Below, in pieces: positions 7,871-14,926 of a DNA stretch of 64,000 nucleotides. Each line of letters begins with the position of its first letter. Within the stretch, counting starts at the first letter, position 1. The DNA comes from Mesorhizobium australicum WSM2073 (lineage in GTDB: Bacteria > Pseudomonadota > Alphaproteobacteria > Rhizobiales > Rhizobiaceae), in contig NC_019973.1 in NCBI RefSeq assembly GCF_000230995.2, positions 1,054,001 to 1,118,000 on the forward strand. Reading direction: 5' to 3'. Made by a program: the position numbers and the translations under genes. The notes under the pieces are model-generated. The model searched no databases. It was not told where the DNA came from and worked only from the letters and a program-made list of their open reading frames with translations.

Positions 7871-9466
7871 ATGTTTGAATCGCTGCAGGAGCGTCTTGGC
7901 TCCATCCTGAACGGCCTGACCGGCCGTGGCGCGCTGTCGGAGGCGGATGTCTCGGCAGCGTTGCGCGAGGTGCGCCGTGCGCTGCTCGAGGCCGACGTGG
8001 CGTTGGAAGTGGTGCGGTCCTTCACCGACAAGGTGCGCGAGAAGGCCGTCGGCGCCGCGGTGCTGAAGTCGATCAAGCCGGGGCAGATGGTCGTCAAGAT
8101 CGTCCATGACGAGCTGGTCGACATGCTCGGCGCCGAGGGTGTCGCCATCGACCTCAACGCACCGGCCCCGGTCGTCATCATGATGGTCGGCCTGCAGGGC
8201 TCCGGCAAGACCACCACGTCGGCCAAGATCGCCAAGCGGCTGACCGAGCGGCAGAACAAGAAGGTCCTGATGGCCTCGCTCGACACGCGGCGTCCGGCCG
8301 CGCAGGAGCAGCTGCGCCAGCTCGGCGAGCAGGTCAAGGTGGCGACGCTGCCTGTTATCGCAGGCCAGAACCCGGTCGATATCGCCAAGCGCGCCGTGCA
8401 GGCGGCCAAGCTCGGCGGCCATGACGTCGTCATCCTCGACACCGCCGGCCGCACCCATATCGACGAGCCGCTGATGGTCGAGATGGCCGACATCAAGAAG
8501 GTGTCGAGCCCGCACGAGATCCTGCTGGTCGCCGATTCGCTGACCGGCCAGGACGCCGTCAACCTGGCGAAAAGCTTCGACGAGCGCGTCGGTATCACCG
8601 GCCTGGTCCTGACCCGCATGGACGGCGACGGCCGTGGCGGTGCCGCGCTGTCGATGCGCGCCGTCACCGGCAAGCCGATCAAGCTGATCGGCACCGGCGA
8701 AAAGATGGATGGGCTGGAGGAATTCCACCCCAAGCGGATCGCCGACCGCATCCTGGGCATGGGCGACATCGTCTCGCTCGTCGAAAAAGCCGCCGAGAAC
8801 ATCGATGCCGAGCAGGCGGCGGCGATGGCCAAGAAGATGCAGTCGGGCAAGTTCGACCTGAACGACCTCGCCCAGCAGCTTCAGCAGATGTCGAAGATGG
8901 GCGGCATGGGCGGCATCATGGGCATGATGCCCGGCATGGGCAAGATGAAGGACCAGATGGCCGCCGCCGGCCTCGACGACAAGATGTTCGGCCGCCAGCT
9001 CGCGATCATCTCCTCGATGACCAAGGCCGAGCGCGCCAATCCCGACATTCTCAAGCACTCGCGCAAGAAGCGCATCGCCGCCGGCTCCGGCACCGATGCC
9101 GCCGAGATCAACAAGCTCCTTAAGATGCATCGCGGCATGGCCGACATGATGAAGGCGATGGGCGGCAAGGGCAAAGGCGGCGGCCTGATGCGCGGCATGA
9201 TGGGTGGCCTTGCCTCCAAGATGGGCCTTGGTGGTTTGGGGGGCGGCATGATGCCCGGCGGCATGGGCGGCATGCCCGATCTGTCGAAGATGGACCCCAA
9301 GCAGCTCGAAGCCTTGCAGAAGCAGGCGCAGGCCGCCGGCCTCGGCGGCATGAAGGGCCTGCCCGGCGGTCTTCCCGGCGGCGGCTTGCCCGGCCTGCCC
9401 GGCGGCATGAAGCTTCCCGGCCTTGGCGGCGGTGGCGGCCTGCCCGGTCTCGGCAAGAAAAAGTGA
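7871..9466 (+). CDS. ffh: signal recognition particle protein Ffh
   Basis: Cytosolic SRP GTPase that binds signal sequences of nascent membrane proteins and delivers them to FtsY at the membrane. It has an N domain (1-90), a G domain with GLQGSGKTTT (about 105-114), DTRRPAAQEQL, DTAGRTHID and TRMDGDGRGGA, then a methionine-rich M domain (about 300-440). The C-terminal tail is unusually long, rich in Gly, Met and Pro (about 440-531), making the protein 531 residues against about 450 in E. coli. ATG 7871 is chosen because the N domain starts there. Chorismate mutase and rpsP follow. Confidence 0.96.
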   Translation: MFESLQERLGSILNGLTGRGALSEADVSAALREVRRALLEADVALEVVRSFTDKVREKAVGAAVLKSIKPGQMVVKIVHDELVDMLGAEGVAIDLNAPAPVVIMMVGLQGSGKTTTSAKIAKRLTERQNKKVLMASLDTRRPAAQEQLRQLGEQVKVATLPVIAGQNPVDIAKRAVQAAKLGGHDVVILDTAGRTHIDEPLMVEMADIKKVSSPHEILLVADSLTGQDAVNLAKSFDERVGITGLVLTRMDGDGRGGAALSMRAVTGKPIKLIGTGEKMDGLEEFHPKRIADRILGMGDIVSLVEKAAENIDAEQAAAMAKKMQSGKFDLNDLAQQLQQMSKMGGMGGIMGMMPGMGKMKDQMAAAGLDDKMFGRQLAIISSMTKAERANPDILKHSRKKRIAAGSGTDAAEINKLLKMHRGMADMMKAMGGKGKGGGLMRGMMGGLASKMGLGGLGGGMMPGGMGGMPDLSKMDPKQLEALQKQAQAAGLGGMKGLPGGLPGGGLPGLPGGMKLPGLGGGGGLPGLGKKK

Positions 9467-9473
9467 GGACGCT

Positions 9474-9800
9474 ATGAACGAAGAAAAGGACATGGCCGAC
9501 GCCCGCACCATCCTGGCCGGCTACCGCGCCTCGATCGACAACATTGACGCGGCCCTCATCCACATGCTCGCCGAGCGCTTCCGCTGCACCAAGGCGGTTG
9601 GCGTGCTCAAGGCCGAGCATGGCCTGCCGCCGGCCGACCCGGCGCGCGAGCAGCAGCAGATCGCCCGCCTGCGCCAGCTGGCGCATGACGCGCATCTCGA
9701 CCCGGATTTCGCGGAGAAATTCCTCAACTTCGTCGTCCGCGAAGTGATCCGGCACCACGAACAGATCGCCGCTGCCAACGGCGTGACGAAAACGGGTTGA
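9474..9800 (+). CDS. chorismate mutase (AroQ type)
   Basis: A 108-residue all-helical chorismate mutase, converting chorismate to prephenate for phenylalanine and tyrosine. The family pattern is visible: R-x-x-ID-x-ID-x-x-L near the start (YRASIDNIDAALIHMLAERF), a central KAVGVLKAEHGLP helix start, and a C-terminal FVVREVIRHHEQI helix. No fused prephenate dehydratase is present. The ATG at 9474 is used because GAGGA overlaps the ffh stop 6-10 bases upstream; an internal ATG at 9492 is less well placed. It sits between ffh and rpsP, a common alphaproteobacterial order. Confidence 0.9.
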   Translation: MNEEKDMADARTILAGYRASIDNIDAALIHMLAERFRCTKAVGVLKAEHGLPPADPAREQQQIARLRQLAHDAHLDPDFAEKFLNFVVREVIRHHEQIAAANGVTKTG

Positions 9801-9848
9801 AGAAACCCTGACTTATCAAACGAAATCAGAGCTTTTAGGAGAAAAGAA

Positions 9849-10247
9849 ATGGCACTGAAGATCAGACTGGCCCGTGCGGGCTCGAAGAAGCGTCCTTACT
9901 ACCACGTCGTCGTTGCCGACGCCCGTTCGCCTCGCGACGGCCGGTTCATCGAGTCGCTCGGCTCGTGGAACCCGCTGCTGCCGAAGGACGGCGAGCGCAT
10001 CAAGGTCGACGCCGACCGCGTCAAGCATTGGCTGTCGCACGGCGCCCAGCCGACCGACCGCGTGCTGCGCTTCCTCGATGAGGCCGGCCTTGCCAAGCGC
10101 GAAGCCCGCTCCAACCCGAAGAAGGCCGAGCCCGGCAAGAAGGCGCAGGAACGCGCCGCCCTGCTGAAGAAGGCCCAGGAAGACGCCGCTGCCGCCGCTT
10201 CGGCCGCTGCCGCACCGGCCGAAGCGGAAGCCGCTACCGCCGAGTAA
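9849..10247 (+). CDS. rpsP: 30S ribosomal protein S16
   Basis: Small-subunit ribosomal protein needed for 30S assembly. It begins with the canonical [19 protein letters not shown] and continues with [22 protein letters not shown]. The conserved domain covers residues 1-85. The remaining 45 or so residues form a Lys/Ala/Glu-rich low-complexity tail, as in other rhizobia, bringing it to 132 residues. A strong ribosome site (TTAGGAGAAAAGAA) precedes the ATG. A perfect terminator follows. Confidence 0.98.
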   Translation: MALKIRLARAGSKKRPYYHVVVADARSPRDGRFIESLGSWNPLLPKDGERIKVDADRVKHWLSHGAQPTDRVLRFLDEAGLAKREARSNPKKAEPGKKAQERAALLKKAQEDAAAAASAAAAPAEAEAATAE

Positions 10248-10270
10248 TCGCTTCCTATTCATTGCGGGAA

Positions 10271-10300
10271 CAAAACGGCGGGCCTGTGCCCGCCGTTTTG
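10271..10300. terminator. rpsP: bidirectional rho-independent terminator
   Basis: Perfect 12-bp stem (CAAAACGGCGGG at 10271-10282, its complement at 10289-10300) with a 6-nt loop. The A-run on one side and T-run on the other let it end both the rpsP transcript and the convergent lipoprotein gene. Confidence 0.92.
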
Positions 10301-10325
10301 CTCTTCATGTTTGGACTAAGGCCGA

Positions 10326-10589
10326 TCAATAACCGCTTGGGCAGCGATCGACATAGACCCGACCATGGCGATCGCGGTACCGGCATTGGCCGCTTTCGCT
10401 GGCATGGCCGATCAGCGCGCCGGCCACGGCGCCGACCGCACCGCCGACAACAGCGCCCTGCACCGGATCTCCGGCCACGGCCGCGCCAACCGCAGCACCG
10501 CCCAGGCCGCCCACGGCAGCCCCTTTTTCCGTTTGCGAACATGCACCCAGTGCCGTCGTCAGCACCAGAATGGTCAGTATTTTCTTCAT
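10326..10589 (-). CDS. glycine-zipper lipoprotein
   Basis: An 87-residue envelope protein. The N-terminal signal ends in a lipobox, LGAC, with Cys17 as the lipid attachment site. Residues 24-64 are an alanine/glycine-zipper run (AAVGGLGGAAVGAAVAG and similar) expected to associate with membrane. The C-terminus is a short polar tail with two cysteines and RYRDRHGRVYVDRCP. It resembles the small YMGG/17-kDa-antigen-like glycine-zipper proteins of rhizobia; the function is unknown. It is convergent with rpsP across a shared terminator. Confidence 0.8.
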   Translation of the reverse strand: MKKILTILVLTTALGACSQTEKGAAVGGLGGAAVGAAVAGDPVQGAVVGGAVGAVAGALIGHASESGQCRYRDRHGRVYVDRCPSGY

Positions 10590-10768
10590 TTGTCGTTCCT
10601 CTCACACGCGGATCGCCGTCTCGCCGCCAAGTGCTTAACTCTCAGACGGCTAATTTGATCCCGAGGAGAACGAAGATCGCGACGCTGCTCGCCCAAACAG
10701 ACCGCATCGGCGGTATTGCCACCCGATGGCGTGCAGGCGAAGTGGACGCTGTTCTTGGCTCGGAACAG

Positions 10769-11137
10769 CTATCGGCTGAACGGGATCAGCGCACGAACCC
10801 TGGGGTCGCGCAGATAGAGGCCGCCCCATAGGATGATGCCGAGATAGACGCCGAACAGCATGTGCGAGAACAGCGGATTGCCGATGCGCGCATTGGTGGC
10901 GATGGCGCCGCCCATATAGGCGGTGAGCAGGAGGGCGCCGAGCACGGAGGTGCGCGGCAGCGCGTAGAGCGCGGTCGAGACCAGGCCGATGACGCCCAGC
11001 ATGCGCGCGACGTTGGGATCGGCTGGCCACCCAAGCGGCACCATCGTCTGGGTGACCACGTCGAGCGGCGGCAGCTTGATGGCGCCGTCGAAGATCATGA
11101 ACAGGACGATGAGGCCGCTGAGCCCCCCCCGGTCCAC
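10769..11137 (-). CDS. DoxX-like membrane protein, N-terminus disrupted by a G8-tract frameshift
   Basis: Four-helix membrane protein of the DoxX-like family: LIVLFMIFDGAIKL, a GWPADP-x-x-ARMLGVIGL stretch, TSVLGALLLTAYMGGAIATN, and LWGGLYLRDPRVRALIPF at the end. The uninterrupted frame starts only at a GTG (11137) with no ribosome site. A perfect AGGAGG and ATG at 11178 open another frame encoding MSISQTAPVSAGALWT, the expected N-terminus. The two frames are split by a run of eight G residues on the coding strand (11123-11130); nine or six would join them. It is therefore a disrupted gene, a phase-variable gene or a sequencing error. Confidence 0.75.
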   Translation of the reverse strand: MDRGGLSGLIVLFMIFDGAIKLPPLDVVTQTMVPLGWPADPNVARMLGVIGLVSTALYALPRTSVLGALLLTAYMGGAIATNARIGNPLFSHMLFGVYLGIILWGGLYLRDPRVRALIPFSR

Positions 11138-11281
11138 AGGGCGCCAGCCGAGACGGGCGCGGTTTGAGAAATGCTCATTGGGTGTCCTCCTGATGGTCAG
11201 CCCCTTTTTCGGTGGGGTCGACCCAAGGACGTTCCATGAGGCGTCGATCCGACAAATGTTCGGATTTTTGACGGTGCGGCG

Positions 11282-12187
11282 TTACGAAAGATAGAACTTT
11301 TCGGCCGACAGCATCTTTGGTGGCGTCTCGCCCAAGGCCTCGAACACCGAGATTTCGCAGACCCGGCACAGGCCGTCGAGCGCGAGGTCGTTGGCTTCGG
11401 TGCCAAACGGATCCTCAAGCTCTTCCGAAAGCGCGTCGAGGCCGAAGAAGGTGTAGGCGATCAGCGCCGTGAACAATGGCGTTGCCCAACCGGTGGTCGA
11501 GATCAGGCCAATCGGCAGCAGCAGGCACACGATGTAGGCCGTGCGGTGCACCAGCAGCGTGTAGGCGAAGGGCAAGGGCGTGCCGGCGATCCGCTCGCAG
11601 CCGGCCTGGATGGCGGTGATTGACGCCAGCCTCTCATCCAGAATGCGGAAACCGATCGTGTCGAGGTCGCCAGCCCGGCGCTGCGCATTGGCACGGCGGC
11701 CCATGCGCCTGACCATCTCGTCCGCCGGATTGGCGAAACTAGCGGCCGTCCCGGCTTCAGCCTCGATGAAGGCATGGACCTCCTTGACGCTGTCGATCTT
11801 GCGCAACTGGCCGCGCAGAAAATGACAGAAGGCCAGCGCTTCCAGCAGCAGGGCGCGCTGCTCGGCCCGATCGGGAATGAGGCTTGTCGTGGCGCGGGCC
11901 AGATTGCGGATTTCGAAGACCAGCGCGCCCCACAGTTTGCGCGCCTCCCACCAGCGATCATAGGCGGCGTTGTTGCGAAACGACAGATAGATCGACAAGG
12001 TCACGCCCACCAGTCCGAAAGGCGTGATGTTGAAGACGCCGAGATCGAGCTGGAACCGGCGCGCCACGACGAGGATGACCACCGAATAGATCGCGAAGCC
12101 GAAAATCTGCGGCAGGATGCGTGGCACCACCGAACCGCGCATGATGAAGAACAGCTGCAGGAAGGTGGGGCGCGGACGAACGATCAT
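11282..12187 (-). CDS. bestrophin-family ion channel protein (UPF0187/YneE-like)
   Basis: A roughly 301-residue inner-membrane protein of the bacterial bestrophin family: VVPRILPQIFGFAIYS, TPFGLVGVTLSIYLSFRNN-x-AYDRWWEARK, and a C-terminal AYTFFGLDALSEELEDPFG. These are the hallmark channel and regulatory segments. Bacterial bestrophins characterised so far conduct cations. The ATG at 12187 is preferred as it has AAAGG upstream and begins MIVRPRPTFLQLFF; an in-frame extension to 12250 lacks conserved features. Divergent from the ACT-domain gene across about 170 bp. Confidence 0.88.
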   Translation of the reverse strand: MIVRPRPTFLQLFFIMRGSVVPRILPQIFGFAIYSVVILVVARRFQLDLGVFNITPFGLVGVTLSIYLSFRNNAAYDRWWEARKLWGALVFEIRNLARATTSLIPDRAEQRALLLEALAFCHFLRGQLRKIDSVKEVHAFIEAEAGTAASFANPADEMVRRMGRRANAQRRAGDLDTIGFRILDERLASITAIQAGCERIAGTPLPFAYTLLVHRTAYIVCLLLPIGLISTTGWATPLFTALIAYTFFGLDALSEELEDPFGTEANDLALDGLCRVCEISVFEALGETPPKMLSAEKFYLS

Positions 12188-12359
12188 TCGGGAGCCTTTC
12201 ACGGACCAGCGTCGGCCCTCAGCTCCTGTATTGTGCGATGCGGCCGTCATGCAAGCCCGGCCGCCGCCGACATTGCCATGTCGTCCGTGTGTCGACTACC
12301 GGTGTGTGCTGTTTGCGGATATTGAGAAGCTGCTGCCGTCCCGATGCAGGCGAGAAAAA

Positions 12360-12767
12360 ATGACGGGCGAGACCGATCTGAGCACTCTGTTGGCGTCGAT
12401 GACGCCGGAACTGCGCGATGGCATCTATGTCTTCGCCACGCTGGCGCCTGGCGTTCCACAGCCCGAAGGCCTCGAACCGGTCATGGCGTTTCGGGAGCGC
12501 GAAGGCACGACGCTGATCGTGACGGAGGAAGCCGCCCGGAGCACGAAGCTGACCGCCTCGTTCCGCTGCCGGATGATCACGCTGAACGTCCATTCATCGC
12601 TGGAAGCCGTAGGCTTCCTTGCCGCCATCACCGGGCGCCTAGCCGCCGCCGGCATGGGCGTCAATCCGGTCTCGGGTTTTTACCACGACCATCTGTTCGT
12701 GCCGGCTGGGCGGGCGGAGGAGGCGATGGCGATGCTGCATCAGCTCGCCAAGGACAGCGCTGGCTGA
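12360..12767 (+). CDS. ACT-domain protein (ACT_3 / DUF2241-type)
   Basis: A 135-residue cytosolic protein. The family pattern is clear: MTPELRDGIYVFATL near residue 20, F-x-EREGTTLIVTEEAA, MITLNVHSSLEAVGFLAAIT, and GMGVNPVSGFYHDHLFVP near the C-terminus. ACT domains bind small ligands, usually amino acids; no ligand is known for this group. The ATG at 12360 follows AGGCGAGAAAAA. The stop lies 2 bp from the stop of the convergent GNAT gene. Confidence 0.85.
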   Translation: MTGETDLSTLLASMTPELRDGIYVFATLAPGVPQPEGLEPVMAFREREGTTLIVTEEAARSTKLTASFRCRMITLNVHSSLEAVGFLAAITGRLAAAGMGVNPVSGFYHDHLFVPAGRAEEAMAMLHQLAKDSAG

Positions 12768-12769
12768 AA

Positions 12770-13222
12770 TCAGCGCCTTCGGACGTAAAGAATGTCCGGC
12801 AATCCTTCCTCATTGGTCGAACCGTTGCCGAACGCTTCGGCGCGAAATCCGTGGCGTTCATAGAAGCGGCGGGCACCGCTGTTGGCCTGAAAGCAATATA
12901 ACTTGACCAACGGCAAGATGGCGGCAGCCTCTTCCACTAGCCGGCTACCAATTCCTTGGCCCGTCCAGGCCGGATCAAGATAAAGCTGCTCGATCCATTC
13001 GCCTTTGACCGAAATGAAGCCAATAATGTCATTGTCGGCCTCGGCGATCATCACCTGCTGGTTGGGCAACACGATATCTCGGATGAAAGACAAGTCCTGC
13101 TCCGGCGTGTGCAAGACCGGCATCCAGTCGAACGAGGCAAGCGCCGCACGCATGACCTTGGCGATGGAAGCGGCGTCGGAACCGATGGCCGGGCGCGGAG
13201 CGACTTTGATGTTATCGGTCAT
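12770..13222 (-). CDS. GNAT family N-acetyltransferase
   Basis: A 150-residue acyl-CoA-dependent acetyltransferase. The core GNAT elements are visible: V-x-GEWIEQLYLDPAWTGQGIGSRLVEEA (motif A, with the Q-x-x-G-x-G-x-x-L acetyl-CoA loop near residues 89-96) and a C-terminal FYERHGFRAEAFG strand-turn. Its substrate is unknown. It is tightly convergent with the ACT gene. Upstream (13223-13433) lies a repeat-rich spacer before asd. Confidence 0.85.
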   Translation of the reverse strand: MTDNIKVAPRPAIGSDAASIAKVMRAALASFDWMPVLHTPEQDLSFIRDIVLPNQQVMIAEADNDIIGFISVKGEWIEQLYLDPAWTGQGIGSRLVEEAAAILPLVKLYCFQANSGARRFYERHGFRAEAFGNGSTNEEGLPDILYVRRR

Positions 13223-13274
13223 AACTACAAGCCTGTGACTGCCGCCGGTCGGTCGAGGAAAATGGACAGGCCAG

Positions 13275-13433
13275 CGCCGCCCCTCATCCCCCTGCCGGGA
13301 CCTTCTCCCCGTATAGTGACGGGGAGAAGAGGGCTAACGGCCGGAGGCCGAGCCCGCGACAGCGGGCCGCCGGTCGTCCGGCGCCCTCGCGGAGGGCCAG
13401 CCGCGGCAGCGGCGGTGCGGCCCGTGAGCGGGA
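13275..13433. repeat. palindromic intergenic repeat element (RIME-like)
   Basis: This spacer between the asd and GNAT genes begins with CGCCCCTCATC and contains a perfect hairpin (CTTCTCCCCGT 13302-13312, complement 13319-13329, loop ATAGTG), followed by GC-rich hairpins such as GCCCGC-N4-GCGGGC. The same CCCCTCATC...CCCCGTATAG sequence recurs inside ftsY at about 49899-50011, so it is a dispersed repeat. Such elements are common in rhizobial genomes. Confidence 0.75.
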
Positions 13434-14468
13434 TTAAGCCGCCTTCTTCTTCGGCTGGATAAGGCCGCGCTCGACCAGGAGCTCGGCGATCTGCACGGCG
13501 TTCAGCGCCGCGCCCTTGCGCAGATTGTCGGAGACGATCCACATCGACAGGCCGTTGTCGATGGTCGAATCCTCGCGGATGCGCGAGATGAAGGTGGCGT
13601 CCTCGCCGGCCGATTCCAGCGGCGTGATGTAGCCGCCATCCTCGCGCTTGTCCAAGACCTGGCAGCCCGGGGCGTCCCGGAGAATCTCCCGCGCCTCATC
13701 GGCGGTGATCGGCTTCTCGAACTCGATGTTGACCGCTTCCGAATGGCCGATGAACACCGGCACGCGCACGCAGGTCGCCGTCAGCTTGATCTTGGGATCG
13801 AGCATCTTCTTGGTCTCGGCGACCATCTTCCATTCTTCCTTGGTAAAACCGTCATCGAGGAAGACGTCGATATGCGGGATGACGTTGAAGGCGATGCGCT
13901 TGGTGAACTTCTTGACGTCGACGCTGTCGGCGACGAACACCGCGCGCGTCTGCGTGAACAGCTCGTCCATGCCTTCCTTGCCGGCGCCGGATACCGACTG
14001 GTAGGTGGCGACGACGACGCGCTTGATGGTGGCGAAATCATGCAGCGGCTTCAGCGCCACGACGAGCTGCGCCGTCGAGCAATTCGGGTTGGCGATGATG
14101 TTCTTGCGTGTGAACAGCGAGATCGCGTCCGGGTTAACCTCGGGCACGATCAGCGGCACGTCCTGGTCGTAACGGAAGGCCGACGAATTATCGATGACGA
14201 CGCAGCCCTGCTTGCCGATCTTCGGCGACCATTCCTTGGAGACATTGCCGCCGGCCGACATGATGCAGATGTCAGTGTCGGAAAAATCATACTGGTCGAG
14301 CGGCCTGACCTTCAGCGTGCGGTCGCCGAACGACACTTCCGTGCCCATGCTGCGCCGCGAGGCGAGCGCCACGACTTCGCTCACTGGAAAGCCACGCTCT
14401 TCCAGGATGTTGAGCATTTCCCGGCCCACATTGCCCGTGGCGCCGACTATCGCAACCTTGAAACTCAT
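13434..14468 (-). CDS. asd: aspartate-semialdehyde dehydrogenase
   Basis: NADPH-dependent enzyme making aspartate semialdehyde from aspartyl phosphate, the branch point to lysine/diaminopimelate, threonine and methionine. The N-terminal Rossmann motif VAIVGATGNVGREM, SAGGNVS and the active-site cysteine in NPNCSTAQ (Cys130) are all present, as is the SVSGAGKEGM loop. Length 344 is typical. The ribosome site AGGAGA lies 6 bases before the ATG. It serves the same diaminopimelate pathway as dapF at 47 kb. Confidence 0.97.
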   Translation of the reverse strand: MSFKVAIVGATGNVGREMLNILEERGFPVSEVVALASRRSMGTEVSFGDRTLKVRPLDQYDFSDTDICIMSAGGNVSKEWSPKIGKQGCVVIDNSSAFRYDQDVPLIVPEVNPDAISLFTRKNIIANPNCSTAQLVVALKPLHDFATIKRVVVATYQSVSGAGKEGMDELFTQTRAVFVADSVDVKKFTKRIAFNVIPHIDVFLDDGFTKEEWKMVAETKKMLDPKIKLTATCVRVPVFIGHSEAVNIEFEKPITADEAREILRDAPGCQVLDKREDGGYITPLESAGEDATFISRIREDSTIDNGLSMWIVSDNLRKGAALNAVQIAELLVERGLIQPKKKAA

Positions 14469-14926
14469 AAAAATCTCCTGTCCCTCTCCGCTTGGTTTTT
14501 GGAGAAAACCCGCCGGCCAAGTGCGGGTTCCGTCCCCCGGGCCGGACCCGGGAGAGGGTGGTTAGGCCAAGGGAATCACACCGTTTTGGTGGTGGTTTTG
14601 GTGGTTTTCTTGGCCAAGAATGGGGTTTTGCCGGAACGAGGCGACGCAGCGACGCGCCCGGCCCAATGGTTCGCATTGAGGCTGGGGGCATCGAATGCAA
14701 GAAGAGCCATCAAAAGGCCGCGCATCGAAAAACGATCCCGTTCGAAGCGGGCTTTTACGCGGTTTGCGGCAGGAGTCAATTGGCGGTACGCCGCATAGCC
14801 TTCACGGCACCCTGTACAAGAAGGGCGGCAGGAAGTACGAACGGCCAAGATTGTTTGGCTGGCGTCGCCAGCCCCCCGGCATGTGCTCCATGATGAGCGC
14901 AGAACCCTGAATTCCGAAAGAACGAG
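14469..14926. other. 458-bp intergenic region between asd and the DEAD-box helicase
   Basis: This divergent gap contains a repeat-like block at 14482-14558, bounded by CCCTCTCC and GGAGAGGG with inner CCCGGG hairpin arms. It also holds a G+T-rich direct repeat (GGTGGTTTT units near 14583-14610) and a small CCCG/CGGG hairpin near 14737-14751. Short frames exist but none looks like a conserved protein. The last 170 bp would be the helicase leader; long structured leaders are typical of cold-inducible helicase genes, but nothing here proves that. Confidence 0.45.

Noticed and set aside
7637..9511. Very long open frames antisense to ffh
   Set aside because: Codon bias in GC-rich DNA opens the complementary frames; the products are His/Ala/Gly- or Pro/Arg-rich with no domain, while the + strand encodes a complete Ffh.
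14737..14756. tRNA-like T-loop (GTTCGAA) near 14740
   Set aside because: No acceptor, D or anticodon stems can be built around it; it is a short CCCG/CGGG hairpin.
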